DNA of 16,445 bases from Draconibacterium orientale (GTDB lineage Bacteria > Bacteroidota > Bacteroidia > Bacteroidales > UBA1556), in NCBI GenBank assembly GCA_022736595.1, contig DZDC01000042.1:3065-19509 (forward strand), in the 5' to 3' direction. The position numbers and the translations under genes were made by a program. Below are positions 10,601-16,177 of this stretch, piece by piece. Position 1 is the first letter of the stretch, and every line of letters begins with the position of its first letter. The notes beneath the pieces are model-generated. The model was not told where the DNA came from. It did not search any database and worked only from the letters and a program-made list of their open reading frames with translations.

Positions 10601-13600
10601 CCTATTGTAATAACGCCAATATTGTCACCTTAACAGGAACTCCAGCTGGCGGTACTTTTGGAGGTCCAGGAGTTACAGGAAATACTTTTAATCCAGCATT
10701 AATTGTTAGCAGTCCTGCAATGGTTTGGTACTCTTATACCAATGCAAGCACTTCTTGTTCGAATGCTGATACCGTTACTGTTACTGTTAATGCGGCTCCA
10801 ACTGCTAATGCAGGAACTGACCAAACCATTCCTTTTAATACTTCAACCACATTGTCTGGTAGTGCCATAGGCGGATCAGGTAGTTATGCTTATAGTTGGA
10901 CCCCCACCTCATCCTTGGTGAATGCCACTGTTCAAAACCCAACTACAACTCCAATATTCTTGGCTACAAACTTTACCTTAAATGTCATAGATAATTCTAC
11001 CAATTGTTTCGATGTGGATGAAATGACGGTTAATGTAACAGCACCTGTTCTAATAACTTTTGCCACGGCCACACCAGATACTGTTTGTTCAGGAAATCCT
11101 GTACAGCTTGGAGCATTGACAAGTGGTGGAACAGGTGTTTACGTTCATTCATGGACCTCAAATCCTGCTGGATTTACTTCCTCTTTACAAAATCCAATTG
11201 TCAATCCAACCGTTTCTGCGTGGTATAAAGTTTATGTTACCAGTGGAACTTTAAATGCTCAGGATAGTATTTTCGTTACTGTTAATCCTACGCCCGTTGC
11301 AAGTTTCTCCGGATTGCCAACCTATACTTGTACTTCTGCCTCCATTATTAATCTAACAGGAACTCCTATGGGAGGAACTTATAGCGGAAGTGGGGTAGTA
11401 GGAAATACCTTCAATCCTCAAACCGTTTTAGTAGGAACCTATCCTGTCACCTATAGCTATACCAATGCACAAGGTTGCCAAGATACCAGTATTAGAAATG
11501 TAACGGTTCAATCGGCTCCTGTTGTAAATGCGGGTAGCGACCAGTCAATAAATAGCGGTACTTCAACTCTTTTGGGTGCTACTACCACAGGTGGAAGCGG
11601 AAACTTTGCCTATGGCTGGTCTCCTTCTGCTCTTTTGCTGAATGCAGCTATTCAAAATCCTACCACCGTTGCCCTATCCACCACTACCACCTTCACAGCC
11701 ACAGTTACTGATAATCTCTCTGGTTGTACTGACGTAGATGATATGGTTGTAACGGTATCACCAGGTGCTTTTGCTGTGAATGTAACAGCAACTCCGGCTA
11801 CCATTTGCGCTGGATCAAGTTCACAATTGCTTGTGACTCCAACTGGTGGATCAGGAACTTATACATACTCTTGGACTTCATCGCCTGTCGGATTTACCAG
11901 TGCTTTGCCCAATCCAGTGGTTACTCCCACGGTTACTACTACTTATTATGTGGTTGTAAATGATGGAGCCAACTCTGTAAATGGATCCATCATGGTTACC
12001 GTAAATCCGTTGCCTGTGGTTAGTTTTACAGGATTAAATGCCGACTATTGCCAAGGCGAAGCTGCATCAACTTTAGTAGGAACACCAGCAGGTGGAACAT
12101 TCTCAGGACCTGGCATTAGTGGAAATACCTTCAACCCAAGTACCGCAAATATTGGAAACAATTCTATCGTTTATGCAGTATCGGTTGCCAGTTGTTCCAA
12201 CAGCAGTACTCAAATTGCTGTATTGCATCAAACACCTATAGCCAATGCGGGCACTGATGTCATTCTTCCCGCTCCTGGAATTACCACTTTGAATGGATCT
12301 TCAGTGGGAGGTGCTAATAAAGGCTACTCCTGGACTCCTGCTGCACTGTTGGGGAACTCACATATTGCAAATCCAACCACAGTAACACTTAACTCAACCA
12401 CTATTTTTACTCTTCAAGTGAGCGATACCATCTATGGTTGCGCCTCTTCCGATCAAATGACGGTAACTGTTTTGGGAGTTCCAATTTCAGTGGTTGCCAG
12501 TGCATTACCAACTACCATTTGCTCAGGTTCAACTTCTAATCTTAGCTCTCAAGCAAGTGGTGGAAATGTTGGAACCTACAGCTATCTGTGGAGCTCAATT
12601 CCATCAGGTTTTACTTCAACCAATAAAGATGTAACCGTAAGTCCTACGGTAACTACTACTTATACCATCAGAGCTACTGACAATATGGATACTGCGTTTT
12701 ATTCAGTGGTTGTAACTGTTACTCCGCTTCCCAACCCCAATATTGTTGGATTAGGCTCAGATTATTGTAATAACGGATCTTCAATATCCTTGACGGCAAC
12801 TCCTTCTGGAGGAACCTTTAGCGGTCCTGGTGTTACTGGAACTACATTCAATCCTGCATCAGCGAATGTTGGTAGCAATGCTATTGTTTATACCGTGACT
12901 GTTAATTCATGTACCAATACCGACACTCAATACGTTGCTGTATGGGGAGCTCCTGTGGCTAATGCAGGCACCGACCAATCTCTAACTGGACCTGGAACCA
13001 CCACATTAAATGGTAGTTCTACCGGCGGAGTTAATGTTGGCTATGCTTGGAGTCCTATTTCACTTGTGGTCAATCCTAATCAGGTGGTTACTTTGACTCA
13101 AAACTTAACTTCTAGTACATTGTTTACCCTTGAAGCTAAAGACACCCTTCATAATTGTGCTTCTACTGATCAAGTTCAAATTAATGTTGGTGGTGGACCT
13201 CTCGTTACTACTGTAAGTGCAACTCCTTCCACTATCTGTAAAGGATATTCAACCACAATAAGTGTAACTGCATCGGGTGCAACGGGTACTTATACCTATA
13301 GTTGGACTTCAGTCCCCTCTGGATTTACCTCAAATCAAGCTACCGCATCGGTAAGCCCCTTGGTGACCACAACCTATACTGTTAATGTGGTTTCAGGAAG
13401 CTTTAATCAATCTAAAAACGTAGTGGTAACCGTGAATCCATTGCCTGTGGTATCCTTCAGTGGCTTAACAACTCCGGTTTGTGCTAACAGTGCCTCCATG
13501 ACCCTCAATGGCCTACCATCTGGTGGAAGCTTTGCTGGTACTGGTGTGGTGCAAAATATGGGAGTGTACACTTTTGATCCTACAATTGCTGGAAATGGAA

Positions 13601-16074
13601 ACTTTGACATTATTTACAACTACACCCATCCAACTACAGGTTGTTACAATGCGGATACACAACAAGTTGTGGTGAATCAAGTGCCAGTTGCCAATGCAGG
13701 AGCCAACCAAATTATTTCGGTGGGTTCCACTACGCTTAATGGGTCAGCTACTCTGGCTGGAAATTATAAGTTCCTCTGGACTCCATCTTCATTGGTGACT
13801 AATGCTACGAATGCTACCACCACTACAGTAAGTTTAAGTACATCACAAATCTTTACTTTGAAAGTAACCGATAGCATTACCTCTTGTAATTCTTCTGATG
13901 CTGTTCAAATAACCGTACAAACTACGGGTAACGTTGTGGCTAATGCTTCTGCAACTCCAACTACAATCTGTTCAGGTGAAACTTCCCAACTAAACGTACT
14001 TGCTTCGGGTGGAACGGGAATTTATACCTACCAATGGTCATCCGTGCCTGCTGGTTTCACAAGCACTATTCAAAATCCTGTGGTTAGCCCAACTTTGAAT
14101 ACCAATTATTATGTTACCGTTTCTGATGGAAATTCACAAGCAGTGACCTCGGTAGGAATTACCGTTAACGCAAGCCCAACGGCTACCTTCACAGGATTGG
14201 ATGCAAGCTATTGTTTGAATGGAATAGTAGATACTTTAACCGGAATTCCAGCAGGTGGTTATTTTAGTGGTAATGGAATGAGTTCAAACTTATTCAATCC
14301 AAGCACAGCAGGTATGGGATCCCATGCCATTGTGTATGCTTATACATCTACCAATGGTTGCACGGCTTCTGATACTATTTTTACTCAGGTTTATGCTAAT
14401 CCTGTTGCCAACGCAGGTCTTAACGACACTGTTTTGGTGAACCATCAAGAGCCTCTCTATGGACAGGGCAGCGGAGGAACCGGAAGCTACAACTTCTATT
14501 GGAGTCCCGCAAGTATGTTTGCCAATGCTAATTTGCAAAACAACCTCACCAATGCCATGACTTTGACACAGTTGTTTACCCTTACCGTTGAAGATCAAAC
14601 TACATTGTGTAGCGGTACTGATGATGTGTTGATAACGGTTAATGGTGGACCATTAACTCTAAACCCAACTGCCACTCCAGATACCATTTGTGCAGGACAA
14701 CAAGTTCAATTATTTGCCAATGCAGGCGGAGGAACCGGAACTTATATGTTTGCATGGACTTCTAATCCTTCAGGTTACATTCAAACCGTGGCTAATCCCA
14801 TTGCACAACCTAATGTTACCACAGAATACATTGTTAATGTTTTTGATGGTGTTAGTGTTAAAACCGATACGGTAAAGGTTGTAGTTGGCGTGATTCCTAA
14901 TGTTATCTTTACCAGTGGAAATACCCAACTCTGTTCCAATGGTGCACTTGAGCAACTCGCTGCAACCCCATCCGGTGGCGTCTTTTTAGGTAATGGCGTG
15001 AGTGGAAATACATTCAATCCTACGGTTGCAGGTGTTGGGTCGCATGATATCATTTACAATTATACCTCACCTTTAGGTTGTACCAATTCTGATACAGTCA
15101 CCATGAACGTTCAACCCATACCCACAGCGGATGCAGGTGCTGATATCGTGATTCCTTGTAATGGTACCGGTGGTTTAATTGGAAGTAATTCCGTTGCTAA
15201 TATGACCTACTATTGGTCGCCTTCACAAGGTTTAGCACAACCTACCATGTCTTCTACCATCGCCAATCCTACAACCTCAACGCATTATACCATTCTTGTA
15301 ACTAATACTATTACAGGTTGTTCTAATACTGATTTCGTAAATGTAACCGTAAATGGCGGTCCTACCATTGTAGTATCCAACGATACCATGATTTGTGGTG
15401 GAGAAGATGTTGTAATCTCAGTTACAGGGGATGCCAGCAGTTATTTGTGGAGTAATGGTGTATCTACCAATGCTTTCATGGTAGCGCCCAATGCCAATAC
15501 TACTTATTATGTTACTGCTACCGGAAGTACAGGTTGTGCTACCTTAGATTCAGTAAAAGTAATGGTGAATGCTCCCAGCATTTTCTTAGGCCCAGATGTG
15601 GTCTTACTCGAAAATCAATCGATAACCCTTGATGCAGGATACGGATTTGCCGATTATCAATGGAATACAGGTGATACCACTCAAGCCATTGTCATCAATG
15701 TATATGTGAATGCCCTGCTTGGCCAGAATATGTTTAAGGTTGAAGTAATGGATGCTTACGGTTGCATGGCTTCGGATTCTGTACTTATACGTTATTTACT
15801 GGATTTGGCAGAACTTAGCAACGACCAGAAAGTTGAAATCTATCCTAATCCTAGTAACGATCGTGTTACTTTGAGTATGGTGGGTATCGATTTGCAAAAT
15901 GCGTCCATTGAAATTGTGAACACCCAAGGTCAAGTGGTAGAAAGTAGAATGTTGCATACTTCTAACGTTTCACACGACGAAAATATAGAGGTGAGCACTT
16001 GGCCAACGGGCATCTACTTTGTAATTATTAAAACTCAGCAAGGAAATGTTGTTAAAAAACTTGTTGTCCAATAA
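1621..16074 (+). CDS. Giant multidomain T9SS-secreted surface protein (4817 aa), adhesin-like
   Basis: One uninterrupted frame runs from ATG 1621 to TAA 16072-16074. The ATG is chosen because it begins a clear signal peptide; no Shine-Dalgarno is present, as is usual in Bacteroidetes. Domains by residue: signal peptide 1-24; N-terminal beta-sandwich 25-229; ten FN3-like repeats 230-1300; MAM-like 1301-1490; a duplicated BNR_assoc_N-like plus partner unit 1491-2129 and a lone BNR_assoc_N-like domain 2130-2283; right-handed beta-helix 2284-2712; CARDB-like 2713-2823; Ig/PKD-like modules 2824-4726; T9SS type A tail 4738-4817. The protein is rich in Thr, Ser, Asn and Gly. No enzyme active site is recognised, and beta-helix and sialidase-associated folds here need not be catalytic. 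The inferred role is export through T9SS and function as an adhesin, stalk or matrix protein outside the cell. It probably has its own promoter. Reading-frame integrity over 14.4 kb argues for selection. Exact function is unknown. Confidence 0.95.
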   Translation: MKARFTLFAALVASIFVFSTGAMAQTASWNYTYTSGASSPIDMTGATVLAAGADDAVRNVTLPFTFQVYDDVFTTSSILRLSTNGFLGFITTVSQLGNSTRYIDTIPTALVQSQYVRGDFLSFGGYGDAEVIGNIMQKTTGSAPNRIFTLQFNYFPDYSASMNMVVQISFYETTNQIVMDYSSFVAGVLPAGVGKHIGINVGDGIYGTHCGNIPTSAAKITLSPGASLPGPVSLSATKISSSQINLVWQKNASNNDVIVTYNTTNTFQAPTAGVSYVNGTEIAAGKGWVLTQGSATSHNHINLAPNQVYYYRVWSKNSSNLYSVAYQSANATTDPVNDPSSFVATGVSVSQVNLSWALNSASDNVIITYNTSNDFTPPVHPNNYTVGNEIAPGLGRVLYKGNGTSTTHSGLLTNKIYYYKVWSYNGLYYYSTPGVADTAKTHSAVNPSNLTAAATTTCNINVSWQKNANGNSVMVLYDTVNTFATPTTGQNYSAGYSFGVGQGTVLYSGSATSASHTPVNDNKTYYYKAFSYDGSYNYSTGITGTGATNLIADPTNFLGSASSTTQIDLSWTKNLANDNVVVLTNSSSNFGNLVDGTTYNTGASLGSGLGTVIYNGSLASFNHSGLTVNTTYHYKIASYDCAKNYSYSVIISASTSNVGNPTLFTATPSTTCTMALSWVKDGSNSVMVVSNIENIFGTPNNTTTYAVGSTIPGGGTVIYVGSGTTASHTPILDDTTYYYKAYSYSASHYYSGGVAAQGNTALIADPNNFAGTATTTQIDLSWLKNSANDNVLLIANDNPNFGNLIDGNNYNVGDALGSGLGTVMYKGSLLAYTHTGLSVNTTKYYRIVSFDCAKNYSDGAETTVTTGSVQNPLSVSFGTVNSCSVTLNWQKNAASNDVMVAFNYAPIFGTPINGFGGYSTGYSFPGGQGTVVYIGNATNFIHSPLYKSTPYYYKVWSKDGSNYFSTGLGADTTTSTIAAASSFTSTPISTSQINLGWSLNGNSDSVMVVSSSTGVFQNPIDGQVYTVNGAINGQGTVSYKGKGTSFNHTGLLVNTTYYYRIYSFDCNHNYSALTATSATTNNVENPASFVATGTGASQVNLNWTKNASNNDVIIVYNLTGTFSTPVPNTPYSQGGTIGTDLVIYKGPATTFNHNGLSGNTEYHYKIWSVTSANLYSNGLVDTANTTGVNPPIAFDATAVNASKIHLTWTPNTASDSVIITYNTVNTFVKPNDGTVYPVNNQILLGKGTVIYRGNGSAITSFDHLGLNSNTKYYYTIWSYNSADYYSQVGLLDSATTNFPGISSFPHITDFETQTSTTGNPACNGTYLLTTDWVNVTGDDKDWIPRTGSGQLSTTGPAGDHTTNFGSGLYVYTSGWGGGTCFNMVSYLVSPLYNFTALSQPKIEFYYHMYGNTMGRVALQVSTDGGATWSSDIWYKQGQQQTSKTAAWGYADVDLAAYAGMSNLKLRLKSTSGSSYYTDMAIDDIKVYQPQNMSITSVTTEQDTLSVVLGTGNQQVIRVKVETVGAFSPLTLTSFNFNTTGTTLLSDISNAKVYYTGNQATFSTTQQIGTTLATPTATFTMNASKVLAEGVNYFWLSFDIPSYAVIGDNVDAGCTQVTIASVNHTPTVTAPTPVKKIVGQIIVGVGTANTYNGPIYPPFYEGAHEAIYLSSELGALPLEINRLEWYKASGTNVVNKIDQISIYMKSSSASTLSDGMYSLTGYTLVYTGPMPNNKTSGWLGVNLSNTFLYDGTNNIHVLVLQTKPATTWNNYPYWNYSTTSGNLSRRAFSTSTISSLTATNQRPNARFEYVYPAPMVYLNSTTQQPNVGNVPVGATNQEIIRVKIETQYTGTPLNATSFTFNTLGTTSVSDISSAKVYYTGTSAVFSTATAFGTAYASPSGAFTITGSQALNAGTNYFWLAYNVSSSATINNVLDASCNAITVGGTPRTPTVYAPVGNRKIKDYITVGTGTSGDQLQPLHYVGYHSWEGIYLQTELGSAKDLSALAFYKVSGANISNDVLNVAIYMRHTTATTKVTGALDETGYVEVFNGSFPNDAVSGWQEVALSQVYSYNGTDNLEILVKQAYGVYIANSPMWGYTTTSSDRSRFASNFSGYPNPLTQSNKLANVRLEFSTPTSMTFVSSTSTQSFPVTAIAGIDDQVILGVNVVTSNSANPLSATSFTFNTIGSDNPSVDISKARVYYTGNSNTFAATNPFGTEVTGPNGTFTITGSQALVNGINYFWLVYDIPSTATTGNQVDAQCTLLKVAGVDHVPTVTNPIGDRTIVGALSGIYTIGATGDYTTFNNAVTALNTYGVSGWVKFKVQSGTYNEKIILLNVPTASATRTITFEAATGDSSSVILSYGASVYNDASTIKIDGGKYYIIQKMTIQGTGAYAHAIEIAGSASNNIIRNNRLVSTSTSTTYGATVYSYPGINNTTQIVNNLIEGAASAFYLRGNSTTSHISAWSIDSNIIKANLYGIYFYYADNMNVRANQISLLSTGNNFYGLYIGYSTSPYNISENRITAGGSNYSYGMYFNNLVGNSTQRVRIFNNFIVNNSNANNGSYGVYNTYSSYLGVYFNNFNSTSTLGANRSNYFENQGSFSEILNNNFISPGGGFCQYYYTTSNLTANYNNMVSTGSVGYYNGSAYTTLANWQASTGQDANSISINPNYTSTTDLHVSNYAMDKKGTPVSGISNDIDGASRNATVPDIGADEFGSDLDAGITALVSPVSPLCGSGSQSVSVTLKNYGLVNLTSASINWKVNGVTQTVYPWTGNLAPGATANITIGTATFGVGTVSFASWTTLPNGTADQFTSNDSVVTSVQVGNYPTANAGSDASVCSNSYTISGASATNQTSLNWLTTGTGSFTNGSTLTPTYSPSAADFTTGSVQLILSVDNVTCGNDKDTMVLTISQPATASFTGLATSYCRNTAPVTLSGSPAGGSFSGPGISGNVFNPATANIGANTIKYGYSSGLCHDTASQVVTVNALPTVDLTGIASTYCNNANIVTLTGTPAGGTFGGPGVTGNTFNPALIVSSPAMVWYSYTNASTSCSNADTVTVTVNAAPTANAGTDQTIPFNTSTTLSGSAIGGSGSYAYSWTPTSSLVNATVQNPTTTPIFLATNFTLNVIDNSTNCFDVDEMTVNVTAPVLITFATATPDTVCSGNPVQLGALTSGGTGVYVHSWTSNPAGFTSSLQNPIVNPTVSAWYKVYVTSGTLNAQDSIFVTVNPTPVASFSGLPTYTCTSASIINLTGTPMGGTYSGSGVVGNTFNPQTVLVGTYPVTYSYTNAQGCQDTSIRNVTVQSAPVVNAGSDQSINSGTSTLLGATTTGGSGNFAYGWSPSALLLNAAIQNPTTVALSTTTTFTATVTDNLSGCTDVDDMVVTVSPGAFAVNVTATPATICAGSSSQLLVTPTGGSGTYTYSWTSSPVGFTSALPNPVVTPTVTTTYYVVVNDGANSVNGSIMVTVNPLPVVSFTGLNADYCQGEAASTLVGTPAGGTFSGPGISGNTFNPSTANIGNNSIVYAVSVASCSNSSTQIAVLHQTPIANAGTDVILPAPGITTLNGSSVGGANKGYSWTPAALLGNSHIANPTTVTLNSTTIFTLQVSDTIYGCASSDQMTVTVLGVPISVVASALPTTICSGSTSNLSSQASGGNVGTYSYLWSSIPSGFTSTNKDVTVSPTVTTTYTIRATDNMDTAFYSVVVTVTPLPNPNIVGLGSDYCNNGSSISLTATPSGGTFSGPGVTGTTFNPASANVGSNAIVYTVTVNSCTNTDTQYVAVWGAPVANAGTDQSLTGPGTTTLNGSSTGGVNVGYAWSPISLVVNPNQVVTLTQNLTSSTLFTLEAKDTLHNCASTDQVQINVGGGPLVTTVSATPSTICKGYSTTISVTASGATGTYTYSWTSVPSGFTSNQATASVSPLVTTTYTVNVVSGSFNQSKNVVVTVNPLPVVSFSGLTTPVCANSASMTLNGLPSGGSFAGTGVVQNMGVYTFDPTIAGNGNFDIIYNYTHPTTGCYNADTQQVVVNQVPVANAGANQIISVGSTTLNGSATLAGNYKFLWTPSSLVTNATNATTTTVSLSTSQIFTLKVTDSITSCNSSDAVQITVQTTGNVVANASATPTTICSGETSQLNVLASGGTGIYTYQWSSVPAGFTSTIQNPVVSPTLNTNYYVTVSDGNSQAVTSVGITVNASPTATFTGLDASYCLNGIVDTLTGIPAGGYFSGNGMSSNLFNPSTAGMGSHAIVYAYTSTNGCTASDTIFTQVYANPVANAGLNDTVLVNHQEPLYGQGSGGTGSYNFYWSPASMFANANLQNNLTNAMTLTQLFTLTVEDQTTLCSGTDDVLITVNGGPLTLNPTATPDTICAGQQVQLFANAGGGTGTYMFAWTSNPSGYIQTVANPIAQPNVTTEYIVNVFDGVSVKTDTVKVVVGVIPNVIFTSGNTQLCSNGALEQLAATPSGGVFLGNGVSGNTFNPTVAGVGSHDIIYNYTSPLGCTNSDTVTMNVQPIPTADAGADIVIPCNGTGGLIGSNSVANMTYYWSPSQGLAQPTMSSTIANPTTSTHYTILVTNTITGCSNTDFVNVTVNGGPTIVVSNDTMICGGEDVVISVTGDASSYLWSNGVSTNAFMVAPNANTTYYVTATGSTGCATLDSVKVMVNAPSIFLGPDVVLLENQSITLDAGYGFADYQWNTGDTTQAIVINVYVNALLGQNMFKVEVMDAYGCMASDSVLIRYLLDLAELSNDQKVEIYPNPSNDRVTLSMVGIDLQNASIEIVNTQGQVVESRMLHTSNVSHDENIEVSTWPTGIYFVIIKTQQGNVVKKLVVQ
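1693..2307 (+). other. N-terminal beta-sandwich domain
   Basis: Residues 25-229 begin with a W-N-Y-T-Y-T-S-G stretch. They contain an L-P-F-T-F-Q-V-Y segment followed by L-R-L-S-T-N-G-F-L-G-F, a pattern seen at the N-termini of many Bacteroidetes secreted proteins ('FpFtFxyxg ... stNGfl.F'). A single cysteine lies at residue 210. I cannot assign a ligand; a carbohydrate- or surface-binding lectin-like role is a guess. Confidence 0.6.
2308..5520 (+). repeat. Ten tandem fibronectin type III-like repeats
   Basis: Ten modules of about 106 residues start near residues 230, 338, 445, 551, 658, 763, 869, 977, 1083 and 1188 (bases 2308, 2632, 2953, 3271, 3592, 3907, 4225, 4549, 4867, 5182). Each carries an I-x-L-x-W strand, an N/S-D-x-V-x-V strand, a G-x-G-T-V-x-Y-x-G centre and an N-T-x-Y-Y-Y-K/R-x-x-S-Y/F strand near its end, as in FN3 domains. 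Modules 3-8 form three superunits. Modules 3, 5 and 7 have a cysteine in the first W-containing strand (residues 458, 672, 883), while 4, 6 and 8 have one in a Y/F-D-C-x-x-N-Y-S motif near the end (641, 852, 1066). Modules 1, 2, 9 and 10 have no cysteine. The DNA copies differ widely at synonymous sites, so the repeats are not recent. Confidence 0.88.
5521..6090 (+). other. MAM-like beta-sandwich domain
   Basis: Residues 1301-1490 start with F-P-H-I-T-D-F-E. They contain V-S-Y-L-V-S-P-L-Y-N-F, a K-I-E-F-Y-Y-H-M-Y-G strand, an L-Q-V-S-T-D-G-G-A-T-W segment and a final D-M-A-I-D-D-I-K-V-Y. This series (DFE ... SP.. ..L.FyyhmyG ... vs.dgG.tW ... iDdi.v) is the usual pattern of MAM-type jellyroll domains in bacterial secreted proteins, which commonly mediate adhesion. 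The assignment rests on motif order only. Confidence 0.75.
6091..8469 (+). repeat. Two and a half copies of a BNR_assoc_N-like plus 'GTGT' partner unit
   Basis: The first domain type occurs at residues 1491-1640, 1813-1960 and 2130-2283. It shares a D-I-S-x-A-K/R-V-Y-Y-T-G strand, an A/S-x-x-L-x-x-G-x-N-Y-F-W-L strand, a D-A-x-C cysteine and a P-T-V closing segment. It resembles the N-terminal domain of BNR-repeat neuraminidases (Pfam BNR_assoc_N). The first two copies are each followed by a partner domain (1641-1808 and 1962-2129) opening with V-G-x-G-T and carrying an I-Y-L-x-x-E-L-G strand, an I-Y-M strand, a G-W-x-x-V-x-L segment and a closing N-A/V-R-F/L-E-Y/F. The third copy lacks the partner and runs straight into the beta-helix. 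No sialidase propeller (S-x-D-x-G-x-x-W boxes) follows, so enzyme activity is not implied. Confidence 0.7.
8470..9756 (+). other. Right-handed parallel beta-helix domain
   Basis: Residues 2284-2712 open with Y-T-I-G-A-T-G-D-Y-T-T-F-N-N-A-V, then a K-F-K-V-Q-S-G-T-Y-N-E-K-I stretch. About ten coils follow (roughly residues 2380-2650), marked by recurrent N-N-x-I/F turns such as I-I-R-N-N-R-L, I-V-N-N-L-I, I-S-E-N-R-I, I-F-N-N-F-I and I-L-N-N-N-F-I, an asparagine-ladder pattern of pectate-lyase-like folds. It closes with the D-I-G-A-D-E-F-G motif common at the end of such domains. I saw no convincing catalytic triad, so a structural or glycan-binding role is as likely as an enzymatic one. Confidence 0.85.
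9757..10089 (+). other. CARDB-like adhesion domain
   Basis: Residues 2713-2823 contain an S-V-S-V-T-L-K-N-Y-G strand, then I-N-W-K-V-N-G, then L-A-P-G-A-T-A-N-I-T-I. This is the N-x-G ... W-x-V-N-G ... L-x-x-G order of CARDB-type Ig-like domains. It links the beta-helix to the Ig/PKD-like array. Assignment is by pattern only. Confidence 0.65.
10090..15363 (+). repeat. Ig/PKD-like array: C0-B1-B2-C1 then six A-B-C triads
   Basis: Three module classes recur. B (about 75 aa) has F-x-G-L ... Y-C ... G-T-P-A-G-G-T-F-S-G-P-G and F-N-P. C (about 82 aa) begins A-N-A-G-T-D and has W-S-P-x-S-L and a G-C-x-S-x-D near its end. A (about 82 aa) has A-T-P-x-T-I-C-S-G, Y-S-W-T-S-x-P-x-G-F-T-S and ends V-N-P-L-P. 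After C0 (2824-2909), B1, B2 and C1, the triads span residues 3143-3383, 3384-3621, 3622-3860, 3861-4103, 4104-4344 and 4345-4581. Their bases are 11047-11769, 11770-12483, 12484-13200, 13201-13929, 13930-14652 and 14653-15363. B modules have two cysteines, C1-C6 and A1-A6 have one each, and C0 and C7 have two. Lys and Arg are almost absent. These are probably rod-forming adhesin modules. Confidence 0.85.
15364..15831 (+). other. Two terminal Ig/PKD-like modules and linker before the sorting tail
   Basis: Residues 4582-4652 form a short Ig-like module with I-C-G-G near its start, S-Y-L-W-S-N-G in the middle and G-C-A-T-L-D near its end, so it has a complete cysteine pair. Residues 4653-4726 form a second module (L-G-P-D start, Y-Q-W-N-T-G centre, Y-G-C-M-A-S-D end) with a single unpaired cysteine at 4715. 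A linker with D-L-A-E-L-S precedes the sorting domain. This arrangement is common just before T9SS tails. Confidence 0.7.
15832..16071 (+). other. T9SS type A C-terminal sorting domain of the giant protein
   Basis: Residues 4738-4817 start V-E-I-Y-P-N-P-S. They continue with an R-V-T-L-S strand, an A-S-I-E-I-V-N strand followed by T-Q-G-Q, a W-P-T-G-I-Y-F-V-I-I strand and a final V-V-K-K-L-V-V-Q. All the hallmarks of the type A sorting signal are present and the protein ends directly after it. It directs outer-membrane translocation by T9SS, usually followed by removal of the tail and attachment or release. Confidence 0.95.
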
Positions 16075-16093
16075 CATTTGTGAATTTGATTCG

Positions 16094-16120
16094 AAATTTA
16101 ATTAAATGTTAATTAAATTT
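16094..16120 (+). repeat. Perfect 12-bp AT-only inverted repeat after the giant gene
   Basis: The arm AAATTTAATTAA (16094-16105) is exactly reverse-complementary to 16109-16120 with a three-base ATG spacer. It starts 19 bases after the stop codon. It could be part of the termination region or a protein-binding site; as an all-AT hairpin it would be weak on its own. Confidence 0.6.
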
Positions 16121-16177
16121 TATTAAACTTAAATACTTAGAATACAAGATATTAAATTATAATTTTAAAGAAAAACG

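Noticed and set aside
13407..15053. Several short open frames on both strands within the Ig-like array
   Set aside because: They overlap one another and the giant gene, and reflect its codon composition, not separate genes.
11047..15363. CRISPR-like or tandem DNA repeat array
   Set aside because: The periodicity of about 720 bases is at protein level and the DNA copies have diverged; there are no short identical repeats with unique spacers.
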